Assembly (NCBI GenBank): GCA_963928055.1
Contig: CAWVDN010000003.1
Span: forward strand, 1-64,000
From: Scatomonas sp963928055
GTDB taxonomy: Bacteria > Bacillota > Clostridia > Lachnospirales > Lachnospiraceae
DNA: 64,000 nt
Direction: 5' to 3'
Numbering within the stretch: the first letter of the stretch is position 1; the number at the start of each line of letters is the position of its first letter. The notes under the pieces are model-generated. The model searched no databases and was not told the origin of the DNA. It saw only the letters and a list, made by a program, of their open reading frames with translations. Below, piece by piece: positions 16,377-25,654 of the stretch. The position numbers and the translations under genes were made by a program.

Positions 16377-18491
16377 ATGTATCTTGTGATTGCAGAAAAA
16401 CCAAGCGTATCAAGAGCGATCGCCCGTGTGATCGGGGCAGAGAACAGGGAGGAAGGATTTCTTTCTGGAAAGGACTGTATCGTAAGCTGGTGCCTGGGGC
16501 ATCTGGCGGAATATCTGCCGCCGGATGGTTATGATAAAAAATATGAAAGCTGGAAGTATGAAGATCTTCCTATCATCCCGGATGAGTGGAAACTGGCAGT
16601 TTCCCAGGAGAAAAAAGAACAGTTTTATACACTGAAACGGCTGCTGAACAGTCCGGATGTAGAGTATGTGGTAAATGCCTGTGATGCAGGAAGAGAAGGG
16701 GAACTGATCTTCCGGCGGGTGTACCAGCTTTCCGGAAGCAGAAAGCCGGTGAAGCGTCTCTGGATCAGTTCTATGGAAGACAGTGCAATCAGGGCGGGCA
16801 TGGAACAGCTGAAAGATGCAGAAGAATACCGGAATCTGGCGGAGGCGGCTGTCTGCCGTGCAAAAGCGGACTGGCTGGTAGGAATGAACGCGACCAGGGC
16901 ATTTACAACCAAGTATTATAAGAAACTTACAGTAGGAAGGGTTCAGACCCCGACGCTTGCCATGCTGGTAGAGCGGATGGAACAGATCAAAAAGTTCCGG
17001 AAGGAGAAGTATTTCAACGTGGAACTGGATTGTGACGGCATGAAAGCGGAACGGCAGAAGATCTTTGATCCGGAGGAAGCTGAAAAACTCCAGAACCTGT
17101 GCGACGGGAAAGATGCTCATGTGATGTGCTGTGAGAGTGTAGAGAAGAACGTGAAACCGCCCAGACTCTACGACTTAACTACCCTGCAAAGAGAGGCAAA
17201 CCGCATTTATGGCTTTACGGCGCAGCAGACTCTTACGGCTGCCCAGAGCCTTTATGAAGAAAAATTGATCACCTATCCAAGGACAGACAGTAATTTCCTG
17301 ACGGAAGATATGGAGACAACTGCCAGACAGGTGATCCGTGTGATCCATGAGAAATATCAGCTGATGGGGCCTTTTGAGAAACCGGAAAAACCGGATCTTA
17401 GCCGGGTCATGAACAATAAAAAAGTGTCCGATCACCATGCAATCATCCCCACTGTAGAGATTGCAGATGCTCATCTGGACGACCTGAAGGAAACGGAGCA
17501 GAAGATCCTGTTTCTGGTTGCCGTACACACGGTGGAGGCTGTCAGCAGGGATCATGTTTTCCGTGAGATTTCTGTGGAAGTTGAATGCGAGGGTGAGCAT
17601 TTCCATGCGAAAGGGAAAGAGATTATGGAACAGGGCTGGAAAATTTACGAAGCTTGTTTCCGAAATCCTGACGGCATTGTTATAGAGGATCCGAAAGAGG
17701 CTACAAAGGGGACGATTCCAAAGGTGAAAAAAGGGAAGACCTTCTATCATGTGGAAGCAAAGGTGACGGAACATTTCACTTATCCGCCGAAACCCTATAC
17801 GGAGGATACGCTGCTTGCAGCAATGGAGACGGCAGGAAATAAGGAATTTGATGCGGATACAGAGAAGAAAGGACTTGGGACTCCGGCAACCAGGGCATCG
17901 ATCATTGAAAAACTGGTCCATTCCCAGTACGCCTGCAGGAAAGGGAAACAGATCGTGGCTACAGATGACGGACAGTCCCTGATCGAGATCCTTCCGGATT
18001 ATCTGAAATCGGCATCTATGACGGCCGAATGGGAGAATCAGCTGCTGGAAATGGAACACGGAAAGATCCAGCCGGAACAGTTCCTGACTGGGATCCGGAA
18101 TCTGATCACAATGATGCTGAACGGATGCGATCAGATCAGTGAAGAAGAGTCCGGCAGATTTCAGAGTCGGGAAAGCATCGGAACCTGTCCTGTATGTGGA
18201 AGCCTGGTTTATGAAGGGAAGAAAAATTTCTACTGCAGCAGCAGAGAGTGTAACTTTGCACTCTGGAAAGAAACCAGATATCTGCAGAGTATGAGAAAAA
18301 CCATTGATAAGCGTATGGCGGCAGAACTTTTGAAGAATGGCAGCACTCATGTGAAAGATTTGTATTCCGCAAAGAATGATCGCTATTTTGAGGCGGATCT
18401 TCTGATGAAAGCGCAGGATGATGGGAAGGTAGAGTTTTCCCTGTCCTTTCCAAAGAAGAATTACAACAGAAAAACTAAAAAAAGAGCATAG
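16377..18491 (+). CDS. topB: DNA topoisomerase III (type IA), ICE-encoded
   Basis: The 704-residue protein starts with the Toprim domain (LVIAEKPSVSRAIARVIGA). The acidic metal site DAGREGELIF lies near residue 102 and the active-site tyrosine is in ITYPRTDSNF near residue 300. A C-terminal zinc ribbon is present (CPVCGSLVYEGKKNFYCSS). Type IA enzymes relax and decatenate single-stranded regions; copies on ICEs are thought to help conjugative DNA processing. The ribosome-binding site is GAAGGAGG. The next gene starts 12 bases after its stop. Confidence 0.92.
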   Translation: MYLVIAEKPSVSRAIARVIGAENREEGFLSGKDCIVSWCLGHLAEYLPPDGYDKKYESWKYEDLPIIPDEWKLAVSQEKKEQFYTLKRLLNSPDVEYVVNACDAGREGELIFRRVYQLSGSRKPVKRLWISSMEDSAIRAGMEQLKDAEEYRNLAEAAVCRAKADWLVGMNATRAFTTKYYKKLTVGRVQTPTLAMLVERMEQIKKFRKEKYFNVELDCDGMKAERQKIFDPEEAEKLQNLCDGKDAHVMCCESVEKNVKPPRLYDLTTLQREANRIYGFTAQQTLTAAQSLYEEKLITYPRTDSNFLTEDMETTARQVIRVIHEKYQLMGPFEKPEKPDLSRVMNNKKVSDHHAIIPTVEIADAHLDDLKETEQKILFLVAVHTVEAVSRDHVFREISVEVECEGEHFHAKGKEIMEQGWKIYEACFRNPDGIVIEDPKEATKGTIPKVKKGKTFYHVEAKVTEHFTYPPKPYTEDTLLAAMETAGNKEFDADTEKKGLGTPATRASIIEKLVHSQYACRKGKQIVATDDGQSLIEILPDYLKSASMTAEWENQLLEMEHGKIQPEQFLTGIRNLITMMLNGCDQISEEESGRFQSRESIGTCPVCGSLVYEGKKNFYCSSRECNFALWKETRYLQSMRKTIDKRMAAELLKNGSTHVKDLYSAKNDRYFEADLLMKAQDDGKVEFSLSFPKKNYNRKTKKRA

Positions 18492-18503
18492 GAGGAAGTG
18501 CAT

Positions 18504-19574
18504 ATGAATTTTGAAACATTTATGGAATCAATTAAGAATCATATCAAAGAATATCTTCCTGAGTCATACCAGGATGCCCAGGTCACAATCCGGGAACAGC
18601 AGAAACTGAATAACCGGTATATGGGGCTTACCGTGATCAGGCCGGGAGACGATCGGATCCCCACGATTAATCTTACTGACTTGTACAGGCAGTACTATGA
18701 AAATCCAAAGTTTCGTATCACGGACGTACTTGAGCAGATATCGCAGATCATCCAGAAAGAACCGGAGCGCTTTGATGTGAGCCGCCTGACTCAGTATGAA
18801 GAAGCGAAAAAACACCTTTTCATGAGAGTATCTAATGCGGATAAAAATGTACAGGTGCTGGAAGGCGTACCTTTTGTTGAGCGGGAAGATCTGGCCATTA
18901 CGTTTCACATTGCTGTTGAGGAAACGGAAGCGGGAAGAGCTTCTGCTATTGTAACCAACCGGATGATGGAGACCTATGGAGTGACCAGAAATCAGCTTTA
19001 TAAGGATGCTCTGGCAAACAGTCCGGTTATTACGCCAGTAAAAATTAATAATCTGGGAGAGTTGCTTGGCAGAATGACTTTGGATGGGATGAAGGAGATG
19101 GGAGCATCCGAAGAAGAAATCCGGGATGCAAAAGAAAGGATGGACGAAGCAAATCAGGATAATCCTTTGATTGTAGTAACAAATGAAACTGGTATAGACG
19201 GGGCGGCTGCTGTGTTCTATCCGGGCGTTATGGATCAGCTTGGTGAAGAAATAAAAGGAGATTTCTTTATTCTCCCTTCATCTGTGCATGAAATTATTGT
19301 TGCTCCTGATGATGGAAGACTTTCCTACTCGGAATTAAAAGAGATGGTGACAGAAATTAATGAAACGCAGGTTGCCCCGGAAGACCGCCTGACAGATGAA
19401 GTGTATCATTACGATACCAGAGACCATGTATTTGAAAAAGCTGAGGCTTTTACAGAGAGAAAAAGGGCGAAGGAACAGGATATTGGAAAACAGGAACCTG
19501 TTAAGGAGACAGCGGCAGAAAAAGCTGTCCATCCGGAGCGGATCAAACATAAATCTACGGATATGGAACTGTAG
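18504..19574 (+). CDS. DUF5688 family protein
   Basis: A 356-residue soluble protein typical of Clostridial ICEs, where DUF5688 proteins follow topoisomerase genes. Conserved stretches include LPESYQDAQVTIREQQKLN near the N-terminus and a segment with FFILPSSVHEIIVAPDDG near residue 255. The last 40 residues are charged and low in complexity. No catalytic motif is visible and no function is known. ATG 18504 is preferred to the GTG six bases upstream because of its distance from AGGAGG. Confidence 0.8.
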   Translation: MNFETFMESIKNHIKEYLPESYQDAQVTIREQQKLNNRYMGLTVIRPGDDRIPTINLTDLYRQYYENPKFRITDVLEQISQIIQKEPERFDVSRLTQYEEAKKHLFMRVSNADKNVQVLEGVPFVEREDLAITFHIAVEETEAGRASAIVTNRMMETYGVTRNQLYKDALANSPVITPVKINNLGELLGRMTLDGMKEMGASEEEIRDAKERMDEANQDNPLIVVTNETGIDGAAAVFYPGVMDQLGEEIKGDFFILPSSVHEIIVAPDDGRLSYSELKEMVTEINETQVAPEDRLTDEVYHYDTRDHVFEKAEAFTERKRAKEQDIGKQEPVKETAAEKAVHPERIKHKSTDMEL

Positions 19575-19590
19575 GAACGATTTTAGATTT

Positions 19591-19629
19591 TCCCTGCCTG
19601 CTGTCCTAAGACAGCGGCGGGGACTTTTT
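19591..19629 (+). terminator. Strong terminator between DUF5688 and ArdC-like genes
   Basis: TCCCTGCCTGCTGTC pairs with GACAGCGGCGGGGA (one bulge, one wobble) around a 4-base loop and is followed by five T residues. Confidence 0.75.
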
Positions 19630-19645
19630 ATAAGGAGGACATGAG

Positions 19646-21595
19646 ATGGAAGAAAATAGAAATACATCTTTTCAGCTGAAAGGAAGAGATATGGACAGTA
19701 TTCTGCAGTCTCTGGAAGAAGGCGTTTCTGAAATATTTACCAGTGAAAGATACACGGAATACCTGCAGACAATGGCGAAGTTCCATAATTATTCTTTCAA
19801 TAACACGATGTTGATCGCACTTCAGCGGCCGGATGCAACGCTTGTGACAGGATACCGGAACTGGCAGTCTATGGGACGTCAGGTCATGAAGGGAGAGAAA
19901 GGGATTACGATTATTGCCCCGACGCCGATCAAGAAAAAGCAGATGCAGGAAGTCTTGGACAAGGAAGGGCGTCCGGTTCTGAATGAAAATGGAGACTCGA
20001 TCATGAAAGAGGTGGAAGTGAAGATCCCCCGGTTTAAGGCGATTACCGTCTTTGATATTGCTCAGACAGTTGGAGATCCCATCGACCTGATGGTGCCGGA
20101 AGAACTGAAAGAGGCAGTTAATGATTACGATCTGTTCATGGAAGCAATTACCTCAGTATCTCCAGTACCGATCCGATTTGATGAGATTTCAGGAAATGCG
20201 AAAGGGTACTATCACAATGAGGATAAAGAAATCGTGATCCGGAAAGGGATGAGCGAAAGCCAGACAATCAAGACCGCAATCCATGAGTCCGGGCACGCCA
20301 GACTCCATGACCGTGATGAAATGAAGGCAAAAGGAGAAAAGAAAGACCGGCTGACAGCAGAAGTAGAGGCAGAGTCTGTTGCTTACTGTGTGTGCAGTGC
20401 ATTCGGAATAGATACCTCGGAGTATAGTTTCCCATACATTGCAAACTGGAGTTCCGGAAGGGATATGAAAGAACTGAAAACATCAATGGATACGATCCGG
20501 CACACGGCTGGGAAAATGATTGATGAGCTGAGCATAAAGATGAGGGAACTGTTGGCAGAGAGAAATGTGCAGAGACAGGAGGAAAAGAAAGAGAAATTCC
20601 TTCCTGCGATGGAAGCTGCCGGGTATTACTTTGATGAAAAGGGCAGTACAGATGACCATCTCCGGTTCGTGCCGGACGGCGTACATCAGTTATCAGGGGT
20701 TCTGTATGCAGACTCCTGGGATGATGTAGAGACCTGGTTTGGACAGGGCGGTATCGATGATCAGTTTACGGCAGAACGGATCCAGAGAGTTCTTTATCCG
20801 GAACGGTTTGAAAAAAGCTCAGAAGAGATGATGTATGAAGACAATGGGGAGCGATTTTCCATCTATCAGATCAAAGAAGGATCAAAAGCAGAGCAGTATA
20901 GATTCCTTGGCATGGATTATATCAATAAAGAAGGTCTGGAAGTGGTCGCTGCGGATTATGAATGTGTTTATTCCGGAATTCTATTGAAATCGGATGATCT
21001 GGAAACACTTTACAGCATGTTCAATGATCTGCCGCCCGCTGACTTCAAAGCCCATTCTATGTCGGTTAGTGATGTGGTGGTCATGAACCGGAATCATGAA
21101 CTGCGGGCTTATTATGTGGATCAATTTGGATTTACAGAACTTCCGGCTTTTGCACTGGAAAGGAAGGCAGAGCTGGGAATAGGTCAGCTGACAGAGAGGG
21201 TCAGTCACTTGGATGAAGACCCCAATATCCGGTTTTATGTGGCTGAGTGTTCAGAATTTCCCGTTCTGGGAGAGTACCATCAGGATCTGTCACTGCAGGA
21301 AGCTTTTCGGATTTATGACAGCATTCCGCCGGAGTGGATGCATGGAATAAAGTGTATTGGATTCGATCTGAAGGATGGAAGTGATTATGAAGGTGAATTT
21401 GAGCTGGTCAGTGGAAACCGTGTCCAGAAAGAAACAATTAATTCAATTCCTTATTTTCGGGAAAATGTTCATGTGCAGAAAGCGATAGCGGAGGCTGAAA
21501 AGGAACTGAAAGCCCGTGAATCGGCAAGAACCGTCCCTAAGAATGAAAATAAAGAAGTAAAAACCACGCTCAAGAGAAGGGAGGAATGTTTATGA
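19646..21595 (+). CDS. ArdC-like antirestriction / zinc metallopeptidase protein with YodL and DUF4316 regions
   Basis: The 649-residue protein combines an N-terminal ArdC-type single-strand DNA-binding domain (FHNYSFNNTMLIALQRPDATLVTGYRNW, about residues 45-75) with a metallopeptidase domain whose zinc motif is HESGHARLHD near residue 214. C-terminal YodL/DUF4316-like repeats follow. ArdC proteins on plasmids protect incoming single-stranded DNA from host nucleases and restriction, which fits an ICE. It is followed by a TTRAP gene that overlaps its end by four bases. Confidence 0.82.
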   Translation: MEENRNTSFQLKGRDMDSILQSLEEGVSEIFTSERYTEYLQTMAKFHNYSFNNTMLIALQRPDATLVTGYRNWQSMGRQVMKGEKGITIIAPTPIKKKQMQEVLDKEGRPVLNENGDSIMKEVEVKIPRFKAITVFDIAQTVGDPIDLMVPEELKEAVNDYDLFMEAITSVSPVPIRFDEISGNAKGYYHNEDKEIVIRKGMSESQTIKTAIHESGHARLHDRDEMKAKGEKKDRLTAEVEAESVAYCVCSAFGIDTSEYSFPYIANWSSGRDMKELKTSMDTIRHTAGKMIDELSIKMRELLAERNVQRQEEKKEKFLPAMEAAGYYFDEKGSTDDHLRFVPDGVHQLSGVLYADSWDDVETWFGQGGIDDQFTAERIQRVLYPERFEKSSEEMMYEDNGERFSIYQIKEGSKAEQYRFLGMDYINKEGLEVVAADYECVYSGILLKSDDLETLYSMFNDLPPADFKAHSMSVSDVVVMNRNHELRAYYVDQFGFTELPAFALERKAELGIGQLTERVSHLDEDPNIRFYVAECSEFPVLGEYHQDLSLQEAFRIYDSIPPEWMHGIKCIGFDLKDGSDYEGEFELVSGNRVQKETINSIPYFRENVHVQKAIAEAEKELKARESARTVPKNENKEVKTTLKRREECL

Positions 21596-21852
21596 GCCAG
21601 ACACGATTTGATGAAGATGAATTAACGCTGGTGGCCGCTTATGCTGCCAGAACCAGGGAGGAAACCATAGATATCCTAAAGGGTACGCTGGATGTCTTAG
21701 AAGATACGAAGGAAGATGTCTCTGATGAAGAGATGATCCTCTTACTGTCATCCACAATAGAGAAACTGCAGCAGGTGGAAGATGATTATTTCTATTCCCT
21801 GGATCTGAGGGAGTATCTGAATAATATAAAGGAGGACGATGATGAGAACTGA
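21592..21852 (+). CDS. Transposon-transfer assisting protein (TTRAP family)
   Basis: An 86-residue acidic helical protein. The pattern DEDELTLVAAYAARTREETIDIL and a final DYFYSLDL match the small TTRAP family encoded in conjugative transposons. No mechanism is established. The ATG at 21592 is favoured over 21586 by its spacing from GGGAGG. It overlaps both neighbours, so the three genes are translationally coupled. Confidence 0.75.
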   Translation: MSQTRFDEDELTLVAAYAARTREETIDILKGTLDVLEDTKEDVSDEEMILLLSSTIEKLQQVEDDYFYSLDLREYLNNIKEDDDEN

Positions 21853-22708
21853 TCAGTATGCATTGTATCGTGTAGATTTCAATACTGCCGGGAAAGATCT
21901 GTGGAAAAAACCGTATGATCAGTTAAAGAGTGAAAACCGACAGATACGGATTGACTTCTACCGTCAGATCCATATTTCAAATCTTTCCGCAAGAGAAGCG
22001 ATAATGGATATATGGGAAAGAACTGCCGATATAAGAGACGTCAGTGACGTCATTGTTGTGAATCGAGATGGAGAAGTATCCTGCTTTTATGTGGATGAGA
22101 ATACGCCCAGAAGGATTTCCGGTTTTATACGGATCAACTCATCAGGGGCGCTTGTGACGCTGGATACGAAAGATTACAGAATTGACGGCATGGAAGGAAA
22201 CTGGATGGCTGCGGATGAGATCATCATAGATGGGCGACAATTCTTTCTTATGGAACATCAGGACTATCACCGTCAAACCACAAGAGTGATTCTTGATTGT
22301 TATGGGAAGAAGATTATGGAAGAGTGCGGAAATGGATTTGATCAGCAGACAAAAGAAATCCTTCATGGGTATATGCGAAATAATCAGATAAAAGAAGCTG
22401 ATGCTGTTGAAAAACAGAATAAACCTGATGGGGTGAAAAGACTGGAGCTATGGCAGAAAGCATATGAGAATGGTCACTATGAGAGAAGCTGGGAATCCGG
22501 GATGGAAGTTAATTATGATGCTATAGATGGGTGTGTGAATCATCAGAAAGATCATCCTGGGAAGGCATTCCCGGATCCGGAAAAGAAACCTAAAAAACGC
22601 ATGTCTGTTATAAAAAGACTTCGGGAGAAACAGATTGCTATTGCAAAACGATCTGGAAAGCCTCTCCCTAAGTATCTGGAGCAACAGATGGTAAGGGAGA
22701 AGATCTGA
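21842..22708 (+). CDS. YodL-domain protein
   Basis: The 288-residue protein begins with a YodL-like domain (YALYRVDFNTAGKDLW, followed by SDVIVVNRDGEVSCFYVDE). A middle part of unknown type follows, then a basic C-terminus (KKPKKRMSVIKRLREKQIAIAKR). YodL domains are widespread on Clostridial ICEs without known function; the same domain is fused to the ArdC-like protein two genes upstream, suggesting a shared role. ATG 21842 is preferred over 21839 by distance from GGAGG. Confidence 0.7.
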   Translation: MRTDQYALYRVDFNTAGKDLWKKPYDQLKSENRQIRIDFYRQIHISNLSAREAIMDIWERTADIRDVSDVIVVNRDGEVSCFYVDENTPRRISGFIRINSSGALVTLDTKDYRIDGMEGNWMAADEIIIDGRQFFLMEHQDYHRQTTRVILDCYGKKIMEECGNGFDQQTKEILHGYMRNNQIKEADAVEKQNKPDGVKRLELWQKAYENGHYERSWESGMEVNYDAIDGCVNHQKDHPGKAFPDPEKKPKKRMSVIKRLREKQIAIAKRSGKPLPKYLEQQMVREKI

Positions 22709-22742
22709 TCGGGCTAGCCCAGGTGTGTTTTATAATAAAAAA

Positions 22743-22766
22743 GCCTCATCGCGATGGCACTTTTTT
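22743..22766. terminator. Bidirectional terminator after the YodL gene
   Basis: A palindrome centred on CATCGCGATG with flanking GCC/GGC sits between A6 and T6 runs, so it can stop transcription in both directions. Just upstream, GGGCTAGCCC (22711-22720) is another perfect palindrome. Confidence 0.6.
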
Positions 22767-22845
22767 AACGTATAATTCGTAAGGCGATAGTTTATATGCC
22801 TGAGTAGATAAACGTCCAGTTCATATGATAGGAAGGGGGGAGAAT

Positions 22846-23112
22846 TTGAAGCTTACGAAGTCAGAAAAAGAAACGATCATACTGTTTAACGAAACAGAGG
22901 ATCAGGTTAATATCTATACTTATAATGTCAGTTTAAAACGCCGGCTGGCAAATTTCAGCAAGAAATATCCGGAGTTATGCAGGAGAAAAGAAGTAAATAA
23001 GCAGGGCGGCGTGACTTATCTTATTGATAAAGCAAGGGTTTCGCTTAATCTGATACCGCCATATGATGTGAAGAGGATAGAGACTGTGATTCAAAATCTG
23101 CCGATTAAATGA
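22846..23112 (+). CDS. Small conserved ICE protein of unknown function
   Basis: An 88-residue basic protein (MKLTKSEKETIILFNETEDQVNIYTYN...) with no recognised catalytic motif. The pattern of an N-terminal SEKE helix and a DQVNIYTYN strand resembles small proteins often found on Clostridial phages and ICEs. TTG 22846 follows the purine-rich GGAAGGGGGGAG and is preferred over the ATG seven codons upstream, which has no such site. Confidence 0.55.
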   Translation: MKLTKSEKETIILFNETEDQVNIYTYNVSLKRRLANFSKKYPELCRRKEVNKQGGVTYLIDKARVSLNLIPPYDVKRIETVIQNLPIK

Positions 23113-23569
23113 CGGGGATATATCTGTCTTTGTTATATACAGCGAGCTTTGATATAGCAGAAAATATTATAAAGAAGTCAATAATCATAATGGTTATTGG
23201 CTTCTATTTTTTGTGTTAAAAAAAATACAGTAAAGAGATGTGTTGTAGAAAGAACATCTTGTTATATGATTTGTAAAAAGAAAAATCCCTTTTAGTGCAT
23301 AAAAGAGCCATATCAAAACAAGGAATTTTTTAACAGATTATCCTCGTTTCTGTCTGGTAATATGTAGAACGCCGCACGGATCAGCGGCAGGATAGAAAGT
23401 GAAGAAAGACGCAAAAAATCCCTCCAAACTCAAAACGGGTTTAGAGGGAGCATTAGGGCATAACAATACAGTCCGTCAAAACTCCGTTTTTTTATATGGC
23501 GGACTGGGCGGACTGATAAACACTATCCGAAAAAGAAAGAGCCGATGATCTGTGAAATATCTCACAAGT
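23113..23569. other. Non-coding, hairpin-rich intergenic region
   Basis: About 460 bases without a gene between convergent units. It holds a minus-strand terminator (23413-23449), a CAGTCCG...CGGACTG hairpin with a T-rich loop near 23471-23506, and the left arm of a long hairpin at 23539. I see no other signal in the first 250 bases. Confidence 0.5.
23413..23449 (-). terminator. Minus-strand terminator of the KTR/FMN-reductase unit
   Basis: On the minus strand, TCCCTCTAAACCC pairs with the segment ending GTTTGGAGGGA and is followed by six T residues. This is a canonical rho-independent terminator downstream of the KTR gene. Confidence 0.75.
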
Positions 23570-23579
23570 TCATCGGCTC
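23539..23579. terminator. Long hairpin containing the KTR stop codon
   Basis: GAGCCGATGA (23539-23548) pairs perfectly with TCATCGGCTC (23570-23579), and TGTGA/TCACA pairs inside the loop. The stop codon of the KTR gene lies in the stem. No long T tract follows, so it may be an RNA stabiliser rather than a terminator. Confidence 0.5.
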
Positions 23580-23764
23580 TGCGTCTGTGCGTCTGGCTCT
23601 TTGATGACAGTTATATGTAATTTTTTCGCATTGATTAAAGTTTCTCGTTTGCATTTCGGGCAATAAAGAGGATAATGCACCAAAACAGTATCCTTCCGTA
23701 TTTTGTCACGAGTTTTATTTCCACAAACAGGGCAACATACCCATTCAGAATTTATTTTTTCCAT
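23570..23764 (-). CDS. Cysteine-rich KTR domain protein
   Basis: A 64-residue zinc-ribbon-like protein with two CxxC pairs: CPVCGNKTRDKIRKDT and YCPKCKRE. It matches the cysteine-rich KTR family common in ICEs and named for the conserved KTR. It probably binds zinc; no function is known. It is the last gene of a minus-strand group and its stop lies inside a hairpin. Confidence 0.8.
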   Translation of the reverse strand: MEKINSEWVCCPVCGNKTRDKIRKDTVLVHYPLYCPKCKRETLINAKKLHITVIKEPDAQTQSR

Positions 23765-23776
23765 ATTGTCCCCTCA

Positions 23777-24493
23777 CTATTTCCACGGTTTACCGCCATC
23801 GAGCCAACCTTGCTCCGCCCAATACTTTCCATCAAGGTATTCGGGGTCGGATTTATGTATGGATTTCTGTATCATACGGCAGAAGAAAAACTTAATTTTC
23901 GTAATCAAATTCGTGTGTGCGGATTTTGTGTAATCCATATGTGCAAACTTCTTGGATAGTTTTTGAACTTTTCCTGTGAGTTTAGTTTGTTTCTTTTTAG
24001 AAAGTTTTTCCCAAACAATATCGCTCATCAACGCCCCAGTAAATATCCCGATCTCGGAAATCCCCCACCAAGATAAACTGTGCTTTATATCTTTCGCTGC
24101 AGATTTTGCTCCGCTACCCAAGCACTGTGTTATGATGACTGCCCGCTTCCCAAACATTTCAGGAGCAGGGCGGTGTGGCATCCATCGGTAAGCAAAATGG
24201 TCAAGCAATGCTTTCATTGCTCCCGTAACATGAAACACATATGCAGGAGAAGTCATTACAATCAAATCCGCTTTTAAAAGCGATTCATCCATTTTTCTAA
24301 TGTATTCAGCGTCCTTGCAAGTTTTTTCGCCCTTTAATGTGCAGTTCAAGCAACCAACACAGAAGTTTGGACAATCTTTTGGAAGATAATATTCTGTAAT
24401 ATTCGCTTCATCCCTAAACTCAGTTAAAAACATCTCTTTCAATCGGTAGGTAACACCGTGTTTCTCTGTTCCGTTTATCACTGTGATATTCAA
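23777..24493 (-). CDS. NAD(P)H-dependent FMN reductase / flavodoxin-family protein
   Basis: A 238-residue protein with the flavodoxin-like fold of NADPH-dependent FMN reductases: an N-terminal strand and phosphate loop (VINGTEKHGVTYRL), a cysteine cluster (CPNFCVGCLNCTLKGEKTC) and VMTSPAYVFHVTGAMKALLDH near residue 80. The start is TTG. The TetR stop lies within the ribosome-binding region just upstream, so the regulator and this enzyme form an operon. The extended C-terminus (about 50 residues) is specific to this subfamily. It may deal with quinones or other electrophiles. Confidence 0.8.
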   Translation of the reverse strand: MNITVINGTEKHGVTYRLKEMFLTEFRDEANITEYYLPKDCPNFCVGCLNCTLKGEKTCKDAEYIRKMDESLLKADLIVMTSPAYVFHVTGAMKALLDHFAYRWMPHRPAPEMFGKRAVIITQCLGSGAKSAAKDIKHSLSWWGISEIGIFTGALMSDIVWEKLSKKKQTKLTGKVQKLSKKFAHMDYTKSAHTNLITKIKFFFCRMIQKSIHKSDPEYLDGKYWAEQGWLDGGKPWK

Positions 24494-24496
24494 TCT

Positions 24497-25069
24497 TTAT
24501 ACCTCCAAAATGTCGTGTAAAACTTGTGTATGAAAGTTCTTGCGGTTTTCTTTCTGTCTAAGGTCAATCCCCAATATTTGTGATATGATTTCATATCGCA
24601 GGAACATTTGCTGCATAACGGTAATCAAATACAGTGTTTTTCTCTTTATTGCCGCTTCATCAAGGTCAGGACGGCAGGCGGCAACAATCGGAAGATACGC
24701 CTCATAAGTTCTGTAAGTATTGTCACCTTCTTTCGGTGACTGCATGTCGGTAAGAATGGAAATTTTGGAAACAGCATAATGTTCAAACAGAAAATCAAGT
24801 GTCATATTGCTGAGATATTCCAACTTTTCAAAGGAGGTAAAACTGTCCGTTTTCTCCCGTATATTCTGAAATCGCTTAACCGTTCCGTTTATCATACGCT
24901 CAATACATTGCTCAATAAGTTTCTCTTTATTTCCAAAATGATAATTCACAAGACCTAAGCCAACGCTGGCTCTTTTGCATATTTCACGCACTGTAATTTC
25001 ATCTAAACGCTCGCCTTTTTCTTCGATAAGTTTAATCGTTTCCTGTATGATTGCTTCTTTATTATCCAC
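24497..25069 (-). CDS. TetR/AcrR-family repressor
   Basis: A 190-residue regulator with an N-terminal helix-turn-helix (ITVREICKRASVGLGLVNYHFGNKEKLIEQCI). The GTG at 25069 is chosen because AGGAGG precedes it by six bases; an in-frame TTG at 25090 would place the start inside the operator. It is cotranscribed with the FMN reductase. Two matching palindromes directly upstream indicate autoregulation by a small ligand that probably also induces the reductase. Confidence 0.85.
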   Translation of the reverse strand: MDNKEAIIQETIKLIEEKGERLDEITVREICKRASVGLGLVNYHFGNKEKLIEQCIERMINGTVKRFQNIREKTDSFTSFEKLEYLSNMTLDFLFEHYAVSKISILTDMQSPKEGDNTYRTYEAYLPIVAACRPDLDEAAIKRKTLYLITVMQQMFLRYEIISQILGIDLRQKENRKNFHTQVLHDILEV

Positions 25070-25083
25070 GCTACGCCTCCTAC

Positions 25084-25121
25084 TGAACAATGTTCAAAAA
25101 CATTATACTGAACATCGTTCA
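25084..25121 (-). promoter_or_regulatory. Twin TetR operators
   Basis: TGAACAATGTTCA (25084-25096) and TGAACATCGTTCA (25109-25121) share the form TGAAC-N3-GTTCA with centres 25 bp apart. They lie immediately upstream of the TetR gene, as expected for two bound dimers blocking the promoter. Confidence 0.75.
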
Positions 25122-25265
25122 AAAAGTCAAGGGATTACGATAACTGAATAGCGAATGTATTGGTGTCAAAATGCCGTATTCAAGCAGCTTACAGCGAATA
25201 GAAAATGACGGATAAGGAATTTATCCCTATCCGCCACAGTTTTACAATTATATGCGTTACATTTT

Positions 25266-25640
25266 TTAAGTATAAATAATCTCCCTCTCCACAATCCCCC
25301 TTGCACACGCCCGTATGTTATACATTCTCTGCACCCATTCTAAAGCGTTTTCCGCCTTTAGCTGCTCTGTGATACCTTGCGCCCGTTTCATCTGCTCCGT
25401 GAGCCTTTCCATGCGCTCCTGCGCCTGCCTGTCGATGTCGGCAAGGTAGGCGTTCAGCCTGCCGCTTGTGAGCAGGGTTATGTAGGTGGCTCTGCGGTAC
25501 TCTTTCAGACACCGCAAGTGCCGCTGCCCCCATACGCCTATCGGCTGTTCTTTTTCGTCTGGCACGGTAAGGCAGGGGAGAAGATAATCCCCCTGCTGTT
25601 CATAAGCGCCGCCCAACTGTTCAAAGATTGATTTCGTCAT
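25266..25640 (-). CDS. tnpV: TnpV-like transposon protein
   Basis: A 124-residue protein with the TnpV pattern MTKSIFEQLGGAYEQQGDYLLPCL, then GVWGQRHLRCLKEYRRATYITLLTSG and RAQGITEQLKAENALEWVQRMY. TnpV of Tn4451 has no firm function. It stands alone here with a 55-residue partner and without tnpX, so it may be the residue of a second Tn4451-like element. ATG 25640 is chosen by spacing from GGAGGG. Confidence 0.75.
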   Translation of the reverse strand: MTKSIFEQLGGAYEQQGDYLLPCLTVPDEKEQPIGVWGQRHLRCLKEYRRATYITLLTSGRLNAYLADIDRQAQERMERLTEQMKRAQGITEQLKAENALEWVQRMYNIRACARGIVEREIIYT

Positions 25641-25654
25641 TGTCATTCCCTCCA

